From Piper betle (taxonomy: Eukaryota > Streptophyta > Magnoliopsida > Piperales > Piperaceae): a DNA stretch of 64,000 bases. The DNA is taken from positions 1 to 64,000 of the forward strand of contig JAURVB010013824.1 in assembly GCA_033002965.1 (NCBI GenBank). The letters run 5' to 3'. Shown in pieces: positions 11,002-22,309 of this stretch; position 1 is the stretch's first letter; every line of letters starts with the position of its first letter. Under the pieces are notes generated by a model. The model had not been told where the DNA came from. It saw nothing but the letters and a program-made list of their open reading frames with translations, and did no database searches. Both the position numbers and the translations under genes were made by a program.

Positions 11002-11235
11002 CGGCGACAAGGATGGGGCGGCAATGGATGGCAATTGGGGGTGAAAAGGTTGGGGAGAAGTTCAGTGGCGGTTTTGAGAATATAACTTGAATAGACTCCG
11101 ATTTGATTAAAAAATATCGGCAACAAGGATGGGGCAGCAACGGATGGCAATTGGGGTTTGAGGGTGAAAAGGTTGGGGAGAAGTTCAGTGGTAGTTTTAA
11201 GAATATAACTTGAATAGACACTGATTTGATTAAAA
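11002..11235. repeat. Two-copy tandem repeat, period about 115 bp
   Basis: The segment beginning CGGCGACAAGGATGGGGC (11002) is repeated from about 11117 with a few substitutions. Each copy includes GTGAAAAGGTTGGGGAGAAG and ends near TAGACTCCGATTTGATT. It lies inside the composite insertion. Confidence 0.8.
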
Positions 11236-11280
11236 GATAGTAACAATCTCATAATAAATCCTAAAAAAATCTTAAAAATA

Positions 11281-11470
11281 TAAGGAAAATTCAATAAAAT
11301 ATAATGTAATATCATAATGACAAGTTCTATAATTAATAACTCATCCTGCTCTGTAACGCATTGCGTCCTAATTCAATCAACCTAATGCAATCAAATAAAT
11401 AAAAAAAGGAAAATTCAATAAAATATAATTTAACATTATAATGACATGTTCTATAATTAATAACTCATCC
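11281..11470. repeat. Two-copy direct repeat of an AT-rich segment
   Basis: GGAAAATTCAATAAAATATA followed by ATAATGACA, GTTCTATAATTAATAACTC occurs at about 11283-11345 and again at 11408-11470, separated by unrelated sequence. Confidence 0.8.
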
Positions 11471-12343
11471 AAAAAAGTACTACATACTGTTATTGTAATG
11501 ACCCAGCCCAAAGTATAACGTAATGAGCCCAAGTCATTTCTTTAAAAATGGTTAACTAAATTAAAGATCTATAGTCGATTCTCACTTATAAACAAGATCT
11601 TTGCCAAATAGGTATTAAATGTGGGACTAAGTTGAAGGATTTGTTGCTAGCTTCAGCACATGTCCTTCTCTGGCTCGTGACCGGCAGCCTTAGCCAAGGA
11701 CCCGAAGTGCAACATAATAGGCTAATTCATTTCTTCAAAAGTGGTTAACTAAGTTAAAAATATGTTCGAGCGCGGGATCGTCCGCCCCCTCGAATCGGTT
11801 CTTGTGATTCAGGTTAAAAGGTTCGGTGGAACCGAGGCGCCCTTGCCGTACAAAGAAATAGTGCAATAAAAATACTATCACAAGCACAAAATAATACGCT
11901 GGAAATTTTTTCATGGTTCCCCCGAGGATTCAACGTGAATTCTTAAGGGTCACTCCACGGTGAGGTTGATGCTCACAATCCACTATTTTCTTTGAAGATT
12001 ACAAATTACAATGCTTAGTGGAATTTTTTTCCACTTTAATTCTTTAATTCCATATACACCTTGCAATGCCTCGATGAAGAACTCAACATAGCTGCCTTGA
12101 GAGGGAAAATTTGTCACAGAGTATCTAGCCAATCGGACTAAGAGAATAAATCTAGAACTGAAGTTTAAGTTGATCCCAATTAAATTGGTCCCGGTTTCCA
12201 ATCTCTAAACGACTTATCTGATGGATGAGTACAGACTAAGTTATGAACAACACTTATCCACAACAGCAAGGCAAGGCTTCACAACGTTGAGCTCTAGCGT
12301 CTATGGCAGTGGCTACTTGGCTCTTCGAAAGACAGCCCCTTCT

Positions 12344-12715
12344 TCACTTCACGATTTTTTCTGGCGGCTACAGTGACGAACTTTGGCGAAACTCACTTTG
12401 GGTTTCTATACCACTCCTCTGTCTTCACTTTGAACCTCACGATGGGGCTGGGAACGACCGGAACTGGTTGGAAAAAATTAGCGAAATCCGACCTTCACTG
12501 CTCTGTTTTCTGCATTTCCGGCCAGCAACTTCCTCGCTTCCCGATTTTTTGGAGACCTCAGCAATGAACTCCGGCGGCTCTCAGTTTGGGTTTGTAGATC
12601 ACTTCTCCGCCTTCACTTTGAACCTCACGACGGGGCCGGGAACGACCGGAACTAGTCAAAAAAATTAGCGAAATCCGACCTTCGCTGCTCTGTTTTTCGC
12701 CTTTCCTGTCAACAA
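12344..12715. repeat. Two-copy tandem repeat, period about 186 bp
   Basis: Both copies carry CGATTTTTT, then TCACTTTGAACCTCACGA, GGGAACGACCGGAACT and AAATTAGCGAAATCCGACCT. No protein family is recognisable. It forms part of the composite insertion. Confidence 0.75.
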
Positions 12716-14207
12716 CGAGAAAGGGGTTAGACAATGGACTCCCAAGCTTCTGTGTGATCCTTTGTAGCTACTCTACGGCAGCAAGATGTGGCAATAGTGT
12801 TGATGGGCAGTAATAGAACTTTTCTTGGCATGGGAGGGCTCCACACTGGGCTCTCGCAGGTGCACGTTTCCTTCTCTTCAAGCAGCGGCAGTGTTAAACA
12901 GGGGAACAATTCTGATGCTTCAAGACAGCAAAAAGCATACTTTAGCAGCCTTCAACGCATCTCCACGGCTGATAACAGCAATTCAGAGCAGCACGATGAT
13001 CGGATGAAGGTCTCTTATGGCCATTTGTTACAGCGATGTAGCAGGGGTGTCAACTTGGGCACTTCTTCTCGGTTGAGCAGAGGGCAATTTCCAGCGCAAC
13101 AGCATCACCTCAAGGCGGCAACAATTCTCCTTTCCAAGGAAAGGTTTCTAATGGTGACGGGACGACGACGAACCTCCAGCAAAAGGTCTTTCACCATGAA
13201 AGAATAGAGCAGTGAGGCAAATCCGTGATGGTGTGTAGCAATGATAGCAGCAGCATTCCAAAGCAAAAAGGCATGGGTGTCCCTCCTGGGCACAGCTATC
13301 TCTCCTGGCCAACCTTCCTCGTCCGCAGAATATCACCGATAGCTACTTTGCAACGGCAGGAAACCTCCTAAGCACGACCTCAAGGGGGATAGGGCGGCTA
13401 CTCCGACGAGGTTGGGCCAAGGCAACGACTTGACTGTAGCGGCTTCCCTCCTTCATGGCAAACGGGTAAGGGAATCCATGGCGGGATGACGAGGGATCTG
13501 AACAACAACCTATTCCGACAAGGGTGTAACTCCAGGACTCTTCGACGATGGCGACCTTTAGATGACGACCTTCAGATGGTGACGAAAAATTCCCGTGAAT
13601 TAGCAAGAGGCATAGATGCAAGGGAGCAGGGCAACAAGCAATAATTCTTTAGATTCCAAAGCTACACGCCAATTTCAAATTCCTCCCCCCCCCCTCCCCT
13701 TTCTTCAGCAATACCACCCGGCTTTTATAAAATTGGGATAACTCCTGAGGGAGTGATTTCCTCTAGCAGCTCTAAAACAACGTCTACCTCTTCCTCTGGC
13801 AATTCTTTCTCCGGCAATTTTAGAACCGTATGACCCATTCTCTTGTAATCGTATGACCCATTCTCTTGTAACATGCAGGAAGTCATCCACGTTAACAAAC
13901 AAAAACCAATCCTAGGAATTATTCACATGACTGGATAAATATAAATATGTGCAAACAAAATATATAGTTGATTCCTATTTATAAACAAGATTTTAGCCTA
14001 ATAAGTATTAGATGTGGGATCTCACGGTTATATAGTTCGATAACTCATTTCTCATTATCTTTCTGACATTATCATTATATATACTAAAATACATCTGACC
14101 CTCATTGCTAATAACTCATGGTTGGCCACGATTTAACATGTTGTTCATGAAACTGACTTGACTTGAACCGACCAGTTCGCTAATATAAAACTATAACTCG
14201 AGTCATG

Positions 14208-15370
14208 AATTTTACATAAACTCTCATTGAATAATTTAGTATCTTAGATATAGACTATGATTGAATTTAAAGATAAATTATATTTAAATGAAAAAGATAA
14301 ATTATAATTATTTGATTTTTTATTACATTTTTAAGACAATTTGAGAGACTTTTATTAGTAGGAAGTTAAATTTAAGATTAGCCAGGTTTGAACTCGTAAT
14401 CTTCAATCGTAAAATTTTTTTAAATTTTTTAAGAAATTGAGGTTAGCAAGATTTGAACCTGTGATGATGTATTTTTATTGTATTTTTTAAAAATATATAT
14501 TTTAATTACTTTATTATCTTAGTTTTAATCTCATGTCAATATTGAGTTCCTATTTTATTAATAAGAAGTTAGAAATTGAAGTTAGTTGAGTTCGAACCCA
14601 TGAACTTTTGCAATAAAAGGTATTTTTATCTATTTTTTATTTTGACAGAAATTTAATTGGTTAAATTTCCTATTTTTAATTATAAATTAGTATTGAGTTA
14701 TCCTTTTATTAAATACAAGGCAAGATTTCACGATATGTGCGACGGAATAAATTTTAATTTTATAAAGATAAATAATAAAAAGGTGATTTAATATCATAAT
14801 TAGAGACTTTGATTAATTTTAAAGATATATCATATTAGAATGAAAAGATAAATTACAATTATTTTTTATTACTATATATTTTTCAAGACAATTAGAGAGA
14901 CTCTTATTAATAAAAAGTTAGAAATTAAGGTTATACGAATTCAAAGTAAAGATAATAATCTATTTTTATTATTTTTTAAGAAATTGAAGTTACTAATATT
15001 CGAACCCGGGACCATCTGCATGAGGTATTTTTATTATATTTTAAAAAAAATTTATTTTGATTGGTTGATTCTCCAACTTTTAATCTTAAACTAATACCAA
15101 GTTTCATTTTTATTAATAAGAGTAGATTTGAGGATATATACTTTATTAAATTATACTTATCTTGAAATTATTTATCTTAATGTAATAAAATTTTTTGATC
15201 AAGTATGTTTATCTTGAAATATAGTTATCTTAAATTAACCAATCAAAATGAGACATTTGTTGATTTCAAGTAAAACCGATACTTATCAAAAAATGATTCT
15301 CTTATCTACTCCTATTAGTTAAAGGAGAACTCTGATTAAAATGTTTCTATATACGGTAAAAAATTCACAG
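14208..15370. repeat. AT-rich spacer, unit A copy (matches 22310-23660)
   Basis: There is no gene. The sequence aligns with the unit B spacer. It contains several degenerate units with GTTCGAACCC-like cores (for example near 14588 and 14999) that resemble the B box of tRNA-derived repeats. That resemblance is only suggestive. Confidence 0.7.
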
Positions 15371-15592
15371 GTTTTAAACCGAGAAAGAAAAAACAAACTG
15401 TTCATACTGTCATATAAATGGAATAAGGTAATTTATGAGTAGTTTTGATATTTTAATTAAATTTATTTTTTGTTAATTTATTTTAATTTTTCCACAGTTG
15501 ATAATGATATCAGTAAACATGTCTTCAGAAGTTTTAACCTGAAAAGAAAAAACGAAACTGTTCTTGTGATATGAATGGAATAGTGTAAAAAT
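15371..15592. repeat. Imperfect local duplication at the A/B unit junction
   Basis: A segment of about 60 bp (GTTTTAAACCGAGAAAG ... AAATGGAATAAGGTAA, 15371-15431) recurs in diverged form at 15532-15592. The second copy is the one that continues into the RDM4 5' flank shared by all units, so this marks the join between units A and B. Confidence 0.65.
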
Positions 15593-16156
15593 ATAACGTA
15601 CAAAAAATATCCAAACACTCACGTTGTTGCCAGTTCTTGCCTTCGGTCGCCACACTCTCCTTTCACTGATTTCTGAGCCCTCGAATAGCCGGTTGCGCCC
15701 CTCCGACCCTTTTGCCAGCGCGTTCTCCCCTCGGTCGCAAGCGCCCTCCAGTCCTGCCCACTCCCGCAAGGCGGGAAAACTTCTTCCCTCCGCCCTTTGT
15801 TCCGCTCTCAAATCCCTGAACTTATGAAGTCTCGTTTTTGTACTGGACTAATTCGTTAACATACCACCCAACCATTTAACATCTAAAATTTGGACCTTCT
15901 TCCTTTCTTTTTCAAAAGGTTTTGAATATCAATTGGGAATGTCTGTATTGTTGAAATGAGGTTACTTTGAATTATTATTTCATACGTTGCCCTTTTGGTT
16001 GATTATGTGAAAATTTTTTCTTGCCTTACAATTTACTTGTTCAAATGAACTGTTCGTGATGCAGTATGTTGAGTGTATGTTTGTGATATTTAATATGCTA
16101 TATGTTGTATGTGCGGATTGTAAGGTTCTTAGCCGCTTTACACTGCTTCATAATAG
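15593..16156 (+). promoter_or_regulatory. 5' flank of RDM4 copy B with the conserved E2F-like site
   Basis: The sequence is almost identical to the copy A flank at 5094-5659. GGCGGGAAA lies at 15770-15778, about 380 bp before the ATG. Regulatory function is inferred from the consensus and from its retention in all three units. Confidence 0.45.
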
Positions 16157-17383
16157 ATGGAGAGCTCTACCTCGTCTCAGTTAAAGCCGGTGGTGGTTAG
16201 GGTCAAGAGAAGGCTTTCCCACGCTCCATTGGATGCTTTCTGTTTGTCCAAGAGACTCTACTCTTTTATTTTGTTTTTATTTTATTTTTATTTTATAATT
16301 AGATTAAGTGAACTTGCTTATGTAGATGTGATTTTGTAGGGTTGGAGATCAATGAGAAGCCATTGAAGCGAGCATGTTTGGATTTTGCAGAGCTTACCGT
16401 CTCGGAACCTGTCCAAAGTGGTAAGTTCTTCATCCTTTTTACTGTATGAAATTTGACTTTATTATTTGCTTTTGATAACATTGGAACGAAAACATTTGCA
16501 TGCAGTTGTCGGATGTCATATATTTTTTTGTTTCTGAAAACATGTATAGAAATTGCATTCTCCTTTGTCTTGTCAACATTTATCTGTTGATCTAATTCTA
16601 TGTTTACTACTTAATAAAATTACTTCTATAGTTTTAGCCATTGATGTTTCAGACAAAATTCCAACAAAGATCTTTGTTCAACACATCGACACTGTTAGCA
16701 ATGCTGAAGTCACAAAAGAAGCTGTGGAATCTTTTATTGTAAGTAGAACTCCATTATCTGTTTGCTACTGAATTAAAGTCTCAGAAAATTTTTTAACTTG
16801 TTGTAAATATTTTTTAAGCGGCCAAACTCTACCGAAAGAATGGACGTCAGGAGAAGGCTAGTTGAGGGGAGGCATTTTATCAAACAAGGAAAAGTATTAA
16901 TCATCCTTTTTTCTTTTCTTTTTAATATTTTGTACGAAACGGATTTATTTTCAGTAGGATCATCTATTTAACCATGATTAAATAATGTTTGCATTGTTCT
17001 GCTGGAAAACCAGCGGATCATATACTTCAGGAACATATCTGGTGTAAAGGTTAATAATTTGATCCTCGTTGTTTTATACATGTTGGTCATGAATCACTCT
17101 ATCATTCTTCACTGAGAAAATAGCACTAAGTTGATTATTGTTTTTCTTCCTTTTGATTGTGGTAGTTATCTTAGAGAGTGTCAACAATCATGCAGGACAT
17201 TTGCATCACAGTCCTTCTGAAACATTATTTTTTGTCTGCCCATTGGAGTCATATTTCAGTTATATTATTCATTGTGGATTAATGGCTTTTAAAAGGACTA
17301 AAGCTGTATTGGAATTTTTTTAAAATTTTTACTTTCAGCATAAACAAGACCAAATGCGTGCAGCATGTCACCAAAAGCATGAT
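16157..17383 (+). pseudogene. RDM4: RDM4/IWR1-type gene copy B, exons 1-5 only
   Basis: Exons: 16157-16241, 16340-16420, 16632-16738, 16819-16893, 17339-17383. Lengths (85, 81, 107, 75, 45 nt) equal those of copy C and all junctions are GT-AG. Spliced sequence begins MESSTSSQLKPVVVRVKRR and runs through EINEKPLKRACLDF and KIFVQHIDTVSNAEVTKEAV to HKQDQMRAA. This is the basic N-terminal half of RDM4. After exon 5 the intron continues to about 18045, where it jumps to downstream spacer. Exons 6-10, including the whole Iwr1 domain, are deleted. The reading frame of the surviving part is clean, suggesting recent loss. It is unlikely to make a functional import factor. Confidence 0.85.
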
Positions 17384-17756
17384 GTAAGTTTGATCATTTT
17401 CTAAATTAGCTAGAAATTGGTAGCTGACACTCTTTCCAGCTATCATAGATGTCATTTATGGGCGCAAAAGCCAGTTAAAAAAGATAACAACAATGACGTG
17501 GGTTAAGCATTATTATGGTCTATGATTAAGTGGCATAAAATATTCATGTGTATTGTCACTCTTATCATTTGGGATTAAAGAATTATAATGATTATGCAAT
17601 TATGTTTATTAGAGTAATTCCTTTTGTCTAGTTTTGATGTCTGACACGACAACAAGGATTTTTTGGGAGACTTTCTATGGATACTCTTTCTGTAATAAGG
17701 TTTATCGGTTGTTGCCATTGGGTACATGGTTTTCTATACTGTGAAGACTTGCATAT

Positions 17757-18045
17757 TAGTGTCTGTTTGGTTGGTATGGAAGAGGTGTGAAATATATGAA
17801 ATTTAATTAGTTAATACTTACAAGGATTTAGTTACGATGTAAATATGAGTTAGTTAATGATGTTGATGTAAACTTTCTTCACATAAAAATTCCCTTGTTT
17901 TTCTTGTGTCTTTGGTAAGAAATTTTGTGTGAAGAAATTTTCAAGGGAGACCTATTGGAGGACCTCTTACGTGCATCTTATCATAAAATGCTTTGGAAAT
18001 GGATAACTTTTTAGTGGAAGATCATGATTTTTCTATGAAACACCA
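17757..18045. mobile_element. MITE in RDM4 intron 5 (copy B), 3' end deleted
   Basis: It begins GTGTCTGTTTGGTTGG, as at 37426 in copy C. The other terminal repeat is lost in the deletion that removed exons 6-10. Its presence in B, C and the inverted scrap means it inserted before those copies separated. Confidence 0.7.
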
Positions 18046-18640
18046 TTTGTCGAGTTAAGACTCCAAAAATGACTCTATATTGATGGATTTTGTTATTGAC
18101 TTAACTGAGTCGAGCAATAACAATTATAAAATATATCATTATATTTTACATTAACTAAATTAATATTTTTAAATAATATAAGTTATATATTTATCAATTT
18201 TATGTTTCAAAAAATTGATATATACTAATTTCATGTGATTATTTATTTACAAAATTACAAATTTAATATAAATGATTCCAAATCGGCTTAGAGTTGAATA
18301 TTGAGTTAAATCTAAGTTTCCATTCTCGATTCTACAAGAATTTTAATGAAAGCATTTCAGTTGCTTCTATTCAATTGGAAGTTTTATTTTCTTAGAATCT
18401 ATCCTCATTGTTTGCCTAATTTTTCTTCTGGCGATCGGTTCAGAGTTTTTAAACCATGAGTTAAACAAACCTTAAATTATTTTTTAAGTGAATGGGAAGA
18501 TTTAGTCGCCGTCACGAATTATAATTGATATCATTATTTATTCATGCCTACTAATTATGTTCGCACATTTGGCACGGAAAAACAAGGTTGCTATTAGTGC
18601 TGTGGCTTTTGACCAAAATAAACAAATGAAGGTAGCACCT
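18046..18640. repeat. AT-rich spacer, unit B copy (matches 7233-7797)
   Basis: There is no gene. The 5' edge is the deletion junction that removed RDM4-B exons 6-10 and any lectin/PAN relic. Confidence 0.8.
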
Positions 18641-19742
18641 AGAAACAAACAAAGCTTGCATGTGTGGCAAATAATTATAAAGATTTAATCTCCTACCCTA
18701 GTGAAAGACCAGGCTGTCTTCCCTAGTTTCTTTAATAAGTGAAGACAGTATTAGTTTATGTATTTGTATCAGACAAATTAATTTCATGACTTTCTCAATA
18801 ATATTCATATATGAAATTGCATTTATAGAGCTACTAAATTAATAGGTGTTAATTTATTTTTAAAAAAAGGTAACTAAAATGATAGATTAGGATCAACTTG
18901 AACGCAATGAGATCATTTGGCCCATCAAATTTTGTAACAGTATGCTTGGTTAACCTGAAAACAAATACAAAATTCAGGAATTTTTTAGTATAAAATTTAC
19001 GTTGCGTTATAGTTATATATATTGTATTTCATATAAAAAGTTCTTATTTTTTCTTATACCAAGCATGAGAAAAATTAAAAAAAATCCAAAAAAGTCTGTC
19101 GAGATACATGACCTAATTCAATGTTTGGAATAGAAATATTTCCAAACATACAAATGATATTGAACATTTAATAAAATCATTAATGAAGAACAGTACTATT
19201 TCCATTTGATCAGAGCAGCAACTACAAGCGTTCTTAAAGTCTCACATGCCCACAAGTTGGGCAGGGATTGGTTAGTCTTGAGCCATGGGCCCATTGACAA
19301 GGAAATTATAGATGCGCATAAATCCAATTATATTTCTGGATCGTCTTCAACAGCTGCCAAGCCAGCTTATTCATCTCTTTAGAAAGAGAGGAGTCATAAA
19401 ATTATTTAATTTGGAGCTTTTAAGGAAATTATCCAGAGTTCACACCAAGTACTGTTTGATGTGCTATGTTTTGGAGCTTTCGAGGAAATTATAGAAGCGC
19501 ATATATCCAATTGTATTTCTGGGCCGTCTTCAACAACTGATAAGTCAGCGTATTCATCTCTTTAGAAAGAGAGGAGTCATAAAATTATTTAATTTGGAGC
19601 TTTCCAGGAAATTATATAGTGGCATCATTGACATGTTCAATTATTGTCTTTGACAAAGCTATGCGAGTAATCCATTCATGAATATCCGATCGAATAATGC
19701 ATAACAATTAAACAGTTCCCACAAAGCTCGATCAATTTTGAC
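18641..19742 (+). promoter_or_regulatory. Upstream region of the lectin receptor kinase
   Basis: This AT-rich region is unique to unit B. No gene is seen. Its most notable content is a duplicated segment of about 135 bp (listed separately) ending roughly 130 bp before the kinase ATG. Confidence 0.5.
19298..19612 (+). repeat. Promoter-proximal direct duplication, period about 180 bp
   Basis: About 135 bp at 19298-19432 is repeated at 19478-19612 with few changes. Each copy holds CATCTCTTTAGAAAGAGAGG, which contains the palindrome CTCTTTAGAAAGAG minus its centre, then AGTCATAAAATTATTTAATT. Any cis-regulatory role is inference from position. Confidence 0.8.
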
Positions 19743-21746
19743 ATGGCACTTCTCCAATTTCACCATTCTTCTAATTTCCTGTGTGTTTTTATCATATGTT
19801 TAATCATATTGGCTCATCTGCCCTACGTTTGCTGTCTGAATTTCAACTACAGCAGCTCCTCACCACCGCGATATGTTTTTGATCACTTCATCTCCGAAGG
19901 CTCCGCCAGTATTTCACAAGCAGTCCTCACAATCACAGCAGACACGCAGAGAGAAGAATTCATGAAGAACACAGCGGGGAGGGTCTTGTTTAAGGACTCT
20001 TGGAAGTTGTGGAGCAAGAAGTCATCGGAGATCGCTTCCTTCAATACCTCCTTCGTAATGAGCATACAACTGGGAAACTCGTCTTTAGGAGAAGGTCTGG
20101 CTTTCATCATGACATCAGCTCCTTCTCTACCGTCGAACAGCTCAGGGAGATGGATTGGAATGGGCAGTGATAATGATGCCGCCAAGTTCGTGGCCGTCGT
20201 GTTTGATACGAGTTGGAAGGTAGGCGAGGGGAACCGTGTTGGATTAGCTAATAACAGCATCGATAGATCTGTATCGCATGTTGACTTGAGCGAGTACTGC
20301 ATGAACATATCTGATGGTTCCAACTACTCGGTGAGCATTCGGTATGATGGAATGAGCAAAGATTTGACTGTGGATGTTCACAACGTGAATGGTTCTAGAT
20401 GTGGTAGGTCCAAGCCAGTAATCTATAAACTATATCTCGATCTATCCAAGCACCTGACCGAGGATGTTTATGTGGGATTCTCGGCCTCGACCAGCGAGTT
20501 CTATGAGCTCCACTACATCTACTCATGGAGTTTTACCTCATCGGGTACTGCCAATCATCGAAAGTTGCTGCTGATTTTATTGCCACTTGCACTTGTGTTG
20601 TTACTTTCTTTTGGAATAGCTTCAATTGTTTTCTTCAAGATCAGAAGAAGAGGCACTCGAAATTATGGGAGAAGAGGTGGGACCTCCAACTTTGAATCGA
20701 TGCTGGTGAATTCGACCAAAGGACCAGTCAAGTTCCGGCTCAAGCAGCTCAAATCTGCCACTGCCAACTTCGACCCAAAACACAAATTGGGGCAGGGAGG
20801 CTTCGGTGAAGTCTATAAAGGCTTCTTGAAAGAATCACAAGAGCAAATAGCGGTGAAGAGAGTGTCAAGGGATTCCAAACAAGGAATGCAAGAGTTCGCC
20901 TCCGAGATCACCACCATTGGGAAGCTTAGCCACAAGAACCTCGCCAGGTTGATAGGGTGGTGCTGTGAGAAGGACGAGCTCCTCCTTGTCTACGAGTTCT
21001 TATCCAATGGCAGCCTAGACAAGCACCTCTTTCGCGGCCAAGACAATACCAAGGCTCCTTTGAGTTGGGATAGGAGACGCAAGATAATACGTGGGGTGGC
21101 ATCGGCGCTATACTATTTGCATGATTGCTGCCCCAAGAGGGTCCTCCACAGGGACGTGAAGCCAAGCAATGTGATGCTAGACAAAGACTACAACGCTAGG
21201 CTTGGTGACTTCGGGCTGGCTAGAACAATCCAACAAGATGGCCACACACACCATACAACACATGTTTTGGCCGGCACTCCGGGCTACATTGCACCCGAGT
21301 ATTGCATCACAAGGCAGGCTAGTGCCGAGAGTGATGTCTATGCTTTTGGGGCACTGGCCTTGGAGGTGGCCACCGGGAGGAGGCCGGCCGGCGGCCGCCG
21401 TAGAAACTCATATGACAACGATGTTATTGATTGGGTGTGGGAGTTGTATGGGCGGCAAAGGTTGAAGGAAGCAGGGGACCCCAACTTGGAGGGGGAGTTT
21501 GACCCTTCACAGTTGGAGATACTATTGAGATTGGGCATATCATGCTGCCATCCAAGTTCTGCCGAGAGGCCCACCATGAGAGTGGCTTTGCAGGTTTTGA
21601 GTGGAGAGGTTCCTCCTCCAGAGCCGCCGAGGAAGAAGCCTTCTTTTATGTGGCCAGCTTTGCCGGTTGATGTTGATGTTGAAAGGGATGAATTGTCTAC
21701 GACTGGTGGCCGGCTTACCCAGTCTGCAGAAATCTCTGGCCGATGA
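19743..21746 (+). CDS. L-type lectin-domain receptor-like kinase (667 aa, intact)
   Basis: Single exon, as usual for plant LecRKs, and the length fits the family. A hydrophobic signal peptide covers about residues 10-31. It is followed by a legume-lectin ectodomain (about 32-262) with many N-glycosylation sequons, one transmembrane helix (about 273-296) and a Ser/Thr kinase domain (about 344-615). The kinase keeps the glycine loop GQGGFGEV near 350, the ATP lysine in IAVKRV, HRDVKPSN near 468, DFG near 489 and GTPGYIAPEY. It is an RD kinase with all catalytic residues. The lectin/kinase pairing is closest to class IX-like LecRKs (my recall). Likely role: plasma-membrane perception of extracellular ligands in immunity. 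It is the only intact receptor gene here, and its unit-A counterpart has been deleted. Confidence 0.95.
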   Translation: MALLQFHHSSNFLCVFIICLIILAHLPYVCCLNFNYSSSSPPRYVFDHFISEGSASISQAVLTITADTQREEFMKNTAGRVLFKDSWKLWSKKSSEIASFNTSFVMSIQLGNSSLGEGLAFIMTSAPSLPSNSSGRWIGMGSDNDAAKFVAVVFDTSWKVGEGNRVGLANNSIDRSVSHVDLSEYCMNISDGSNYSVSIRYDGMSKDLTVDVHNVNGSRCGRSKPVIYKLYLDLSKHLTEDVYVGFSASTSEFYELHYIYSWSFTSSGTANHRKLLLILLPLALVLLLSFGIASIVFFKIRRRGTRNYGRRGGTSNFESMLVNSTKGPVKFRLKQLKSATANFDPKHKLGQGGFGEVYKGFLKESQEQIAVKRVSRDSKQGMQEFASEITTIGKLSHKNLARLIGWCCEKDELLLVYEFLSNGSLDKHLFRGQDNTKAPLSWDRRRKIIRGVASALYYLHDCCPKRVLHRDVKPSNVMLDKDYNARLGDFGLARTIQQDGHTHHTTHVLAGTPGYIAPEYCITRQASAESDVYAFGALALEVATGRRPAGGRRRNSYDNDVIDWVWELYGRQRLKEAGDPNLEGEFDPSQLEILLRLGISCCHPSSAERPTMRVALQVLSGEVPPPEPPRKKPSFMWPALPVDVDVERDELSTTGGRLTQSAEISGR

Positions 21747-22309
21747 TGCATGCACAGGCTGGTGCAGTATTCTTGTTTGCTTCAGTTGACATTTTTTGTC
21801 CAATCCTTTCATCATTGTGTGTATAGGTATGTTGTCTTAGCTAATTTAACGAGAGGGAAACTAGTTGTATGATATGGTCAACTGATCATATATTACTTTG
21901 TAGACAATTCTTTTTTCGTACAAGTCAATGAACTGCACCATTTTAGAATTAAAAAATTGCAATTCATATTTAATCCTCCATTTTTGTAAGTAATCTATTT
22001 TTAATCGATTAACTTTATAGGACAAAAGGCTCTCTCATATAAATGTAGCCATTTTCCATGGAAAAAGGCTAGCGAACATGATTTAGGAGACTAACCTTCA
22101 TTTGTAAGCCCATGGGCTATTGGATTGGATATGGATCGTCCTCTGAATAGTTAGCTCATCATTTCTTCGAGGCAAGTGCAACCCTTGTTGATAAAACTCA
22201 TGGATGCAATATGTCCATGTAAATTACGGGCCTATACCACTTTTTTCCGATAACAAATTAAAATGCAGGGAAGATGTTGAGCCATGCAAGATCTACGTAG
22301 AATAAACTT
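21747..22309. other. 3' flank of the lectin receptor kinase
   Basis: Non-coding. From 21822 it matches 8550-9008 in unit A, which shows that the kinase was once part of both units. Confidence 0.7.

Larger units (their letters stand above)
9009..14207. mobile_element. 5.2-kb composite insertion in the unit A spacer
   Basis: Unit B runs without interruption from 22310 into its AT-rich spacer. In unit A the same spacer is split here: TTTTATACATA on the left and TTTTACATAAACTC on the right flank the insert. It begins TGTAACACCCCG, a start common in plant gypsy LTRs, and has a second LTR-like start near 11510 (TGTAATGACCCAGCCC) plus internal tandem repeats. I see no protease, reverse transcriptase or integrase motif, so it is probably nested non-autonomous or solo-LTR material. 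Open frames inside it (for example 10408-11085 and 12303-12668) are low-complexity and match no family I know. Confidence 0.55.

Noticed and set aside
10408..11315. Opposing 225- and 227-codon frames
   Set aside because: They overlap in antisense, include a tandem DNA repeat and show no known domain. Treated as part of the composite insertion.
19883..20323. Antisense frame within the lectin receptor kinase
   Set aside because: Shadow of the real gene on the other strand.
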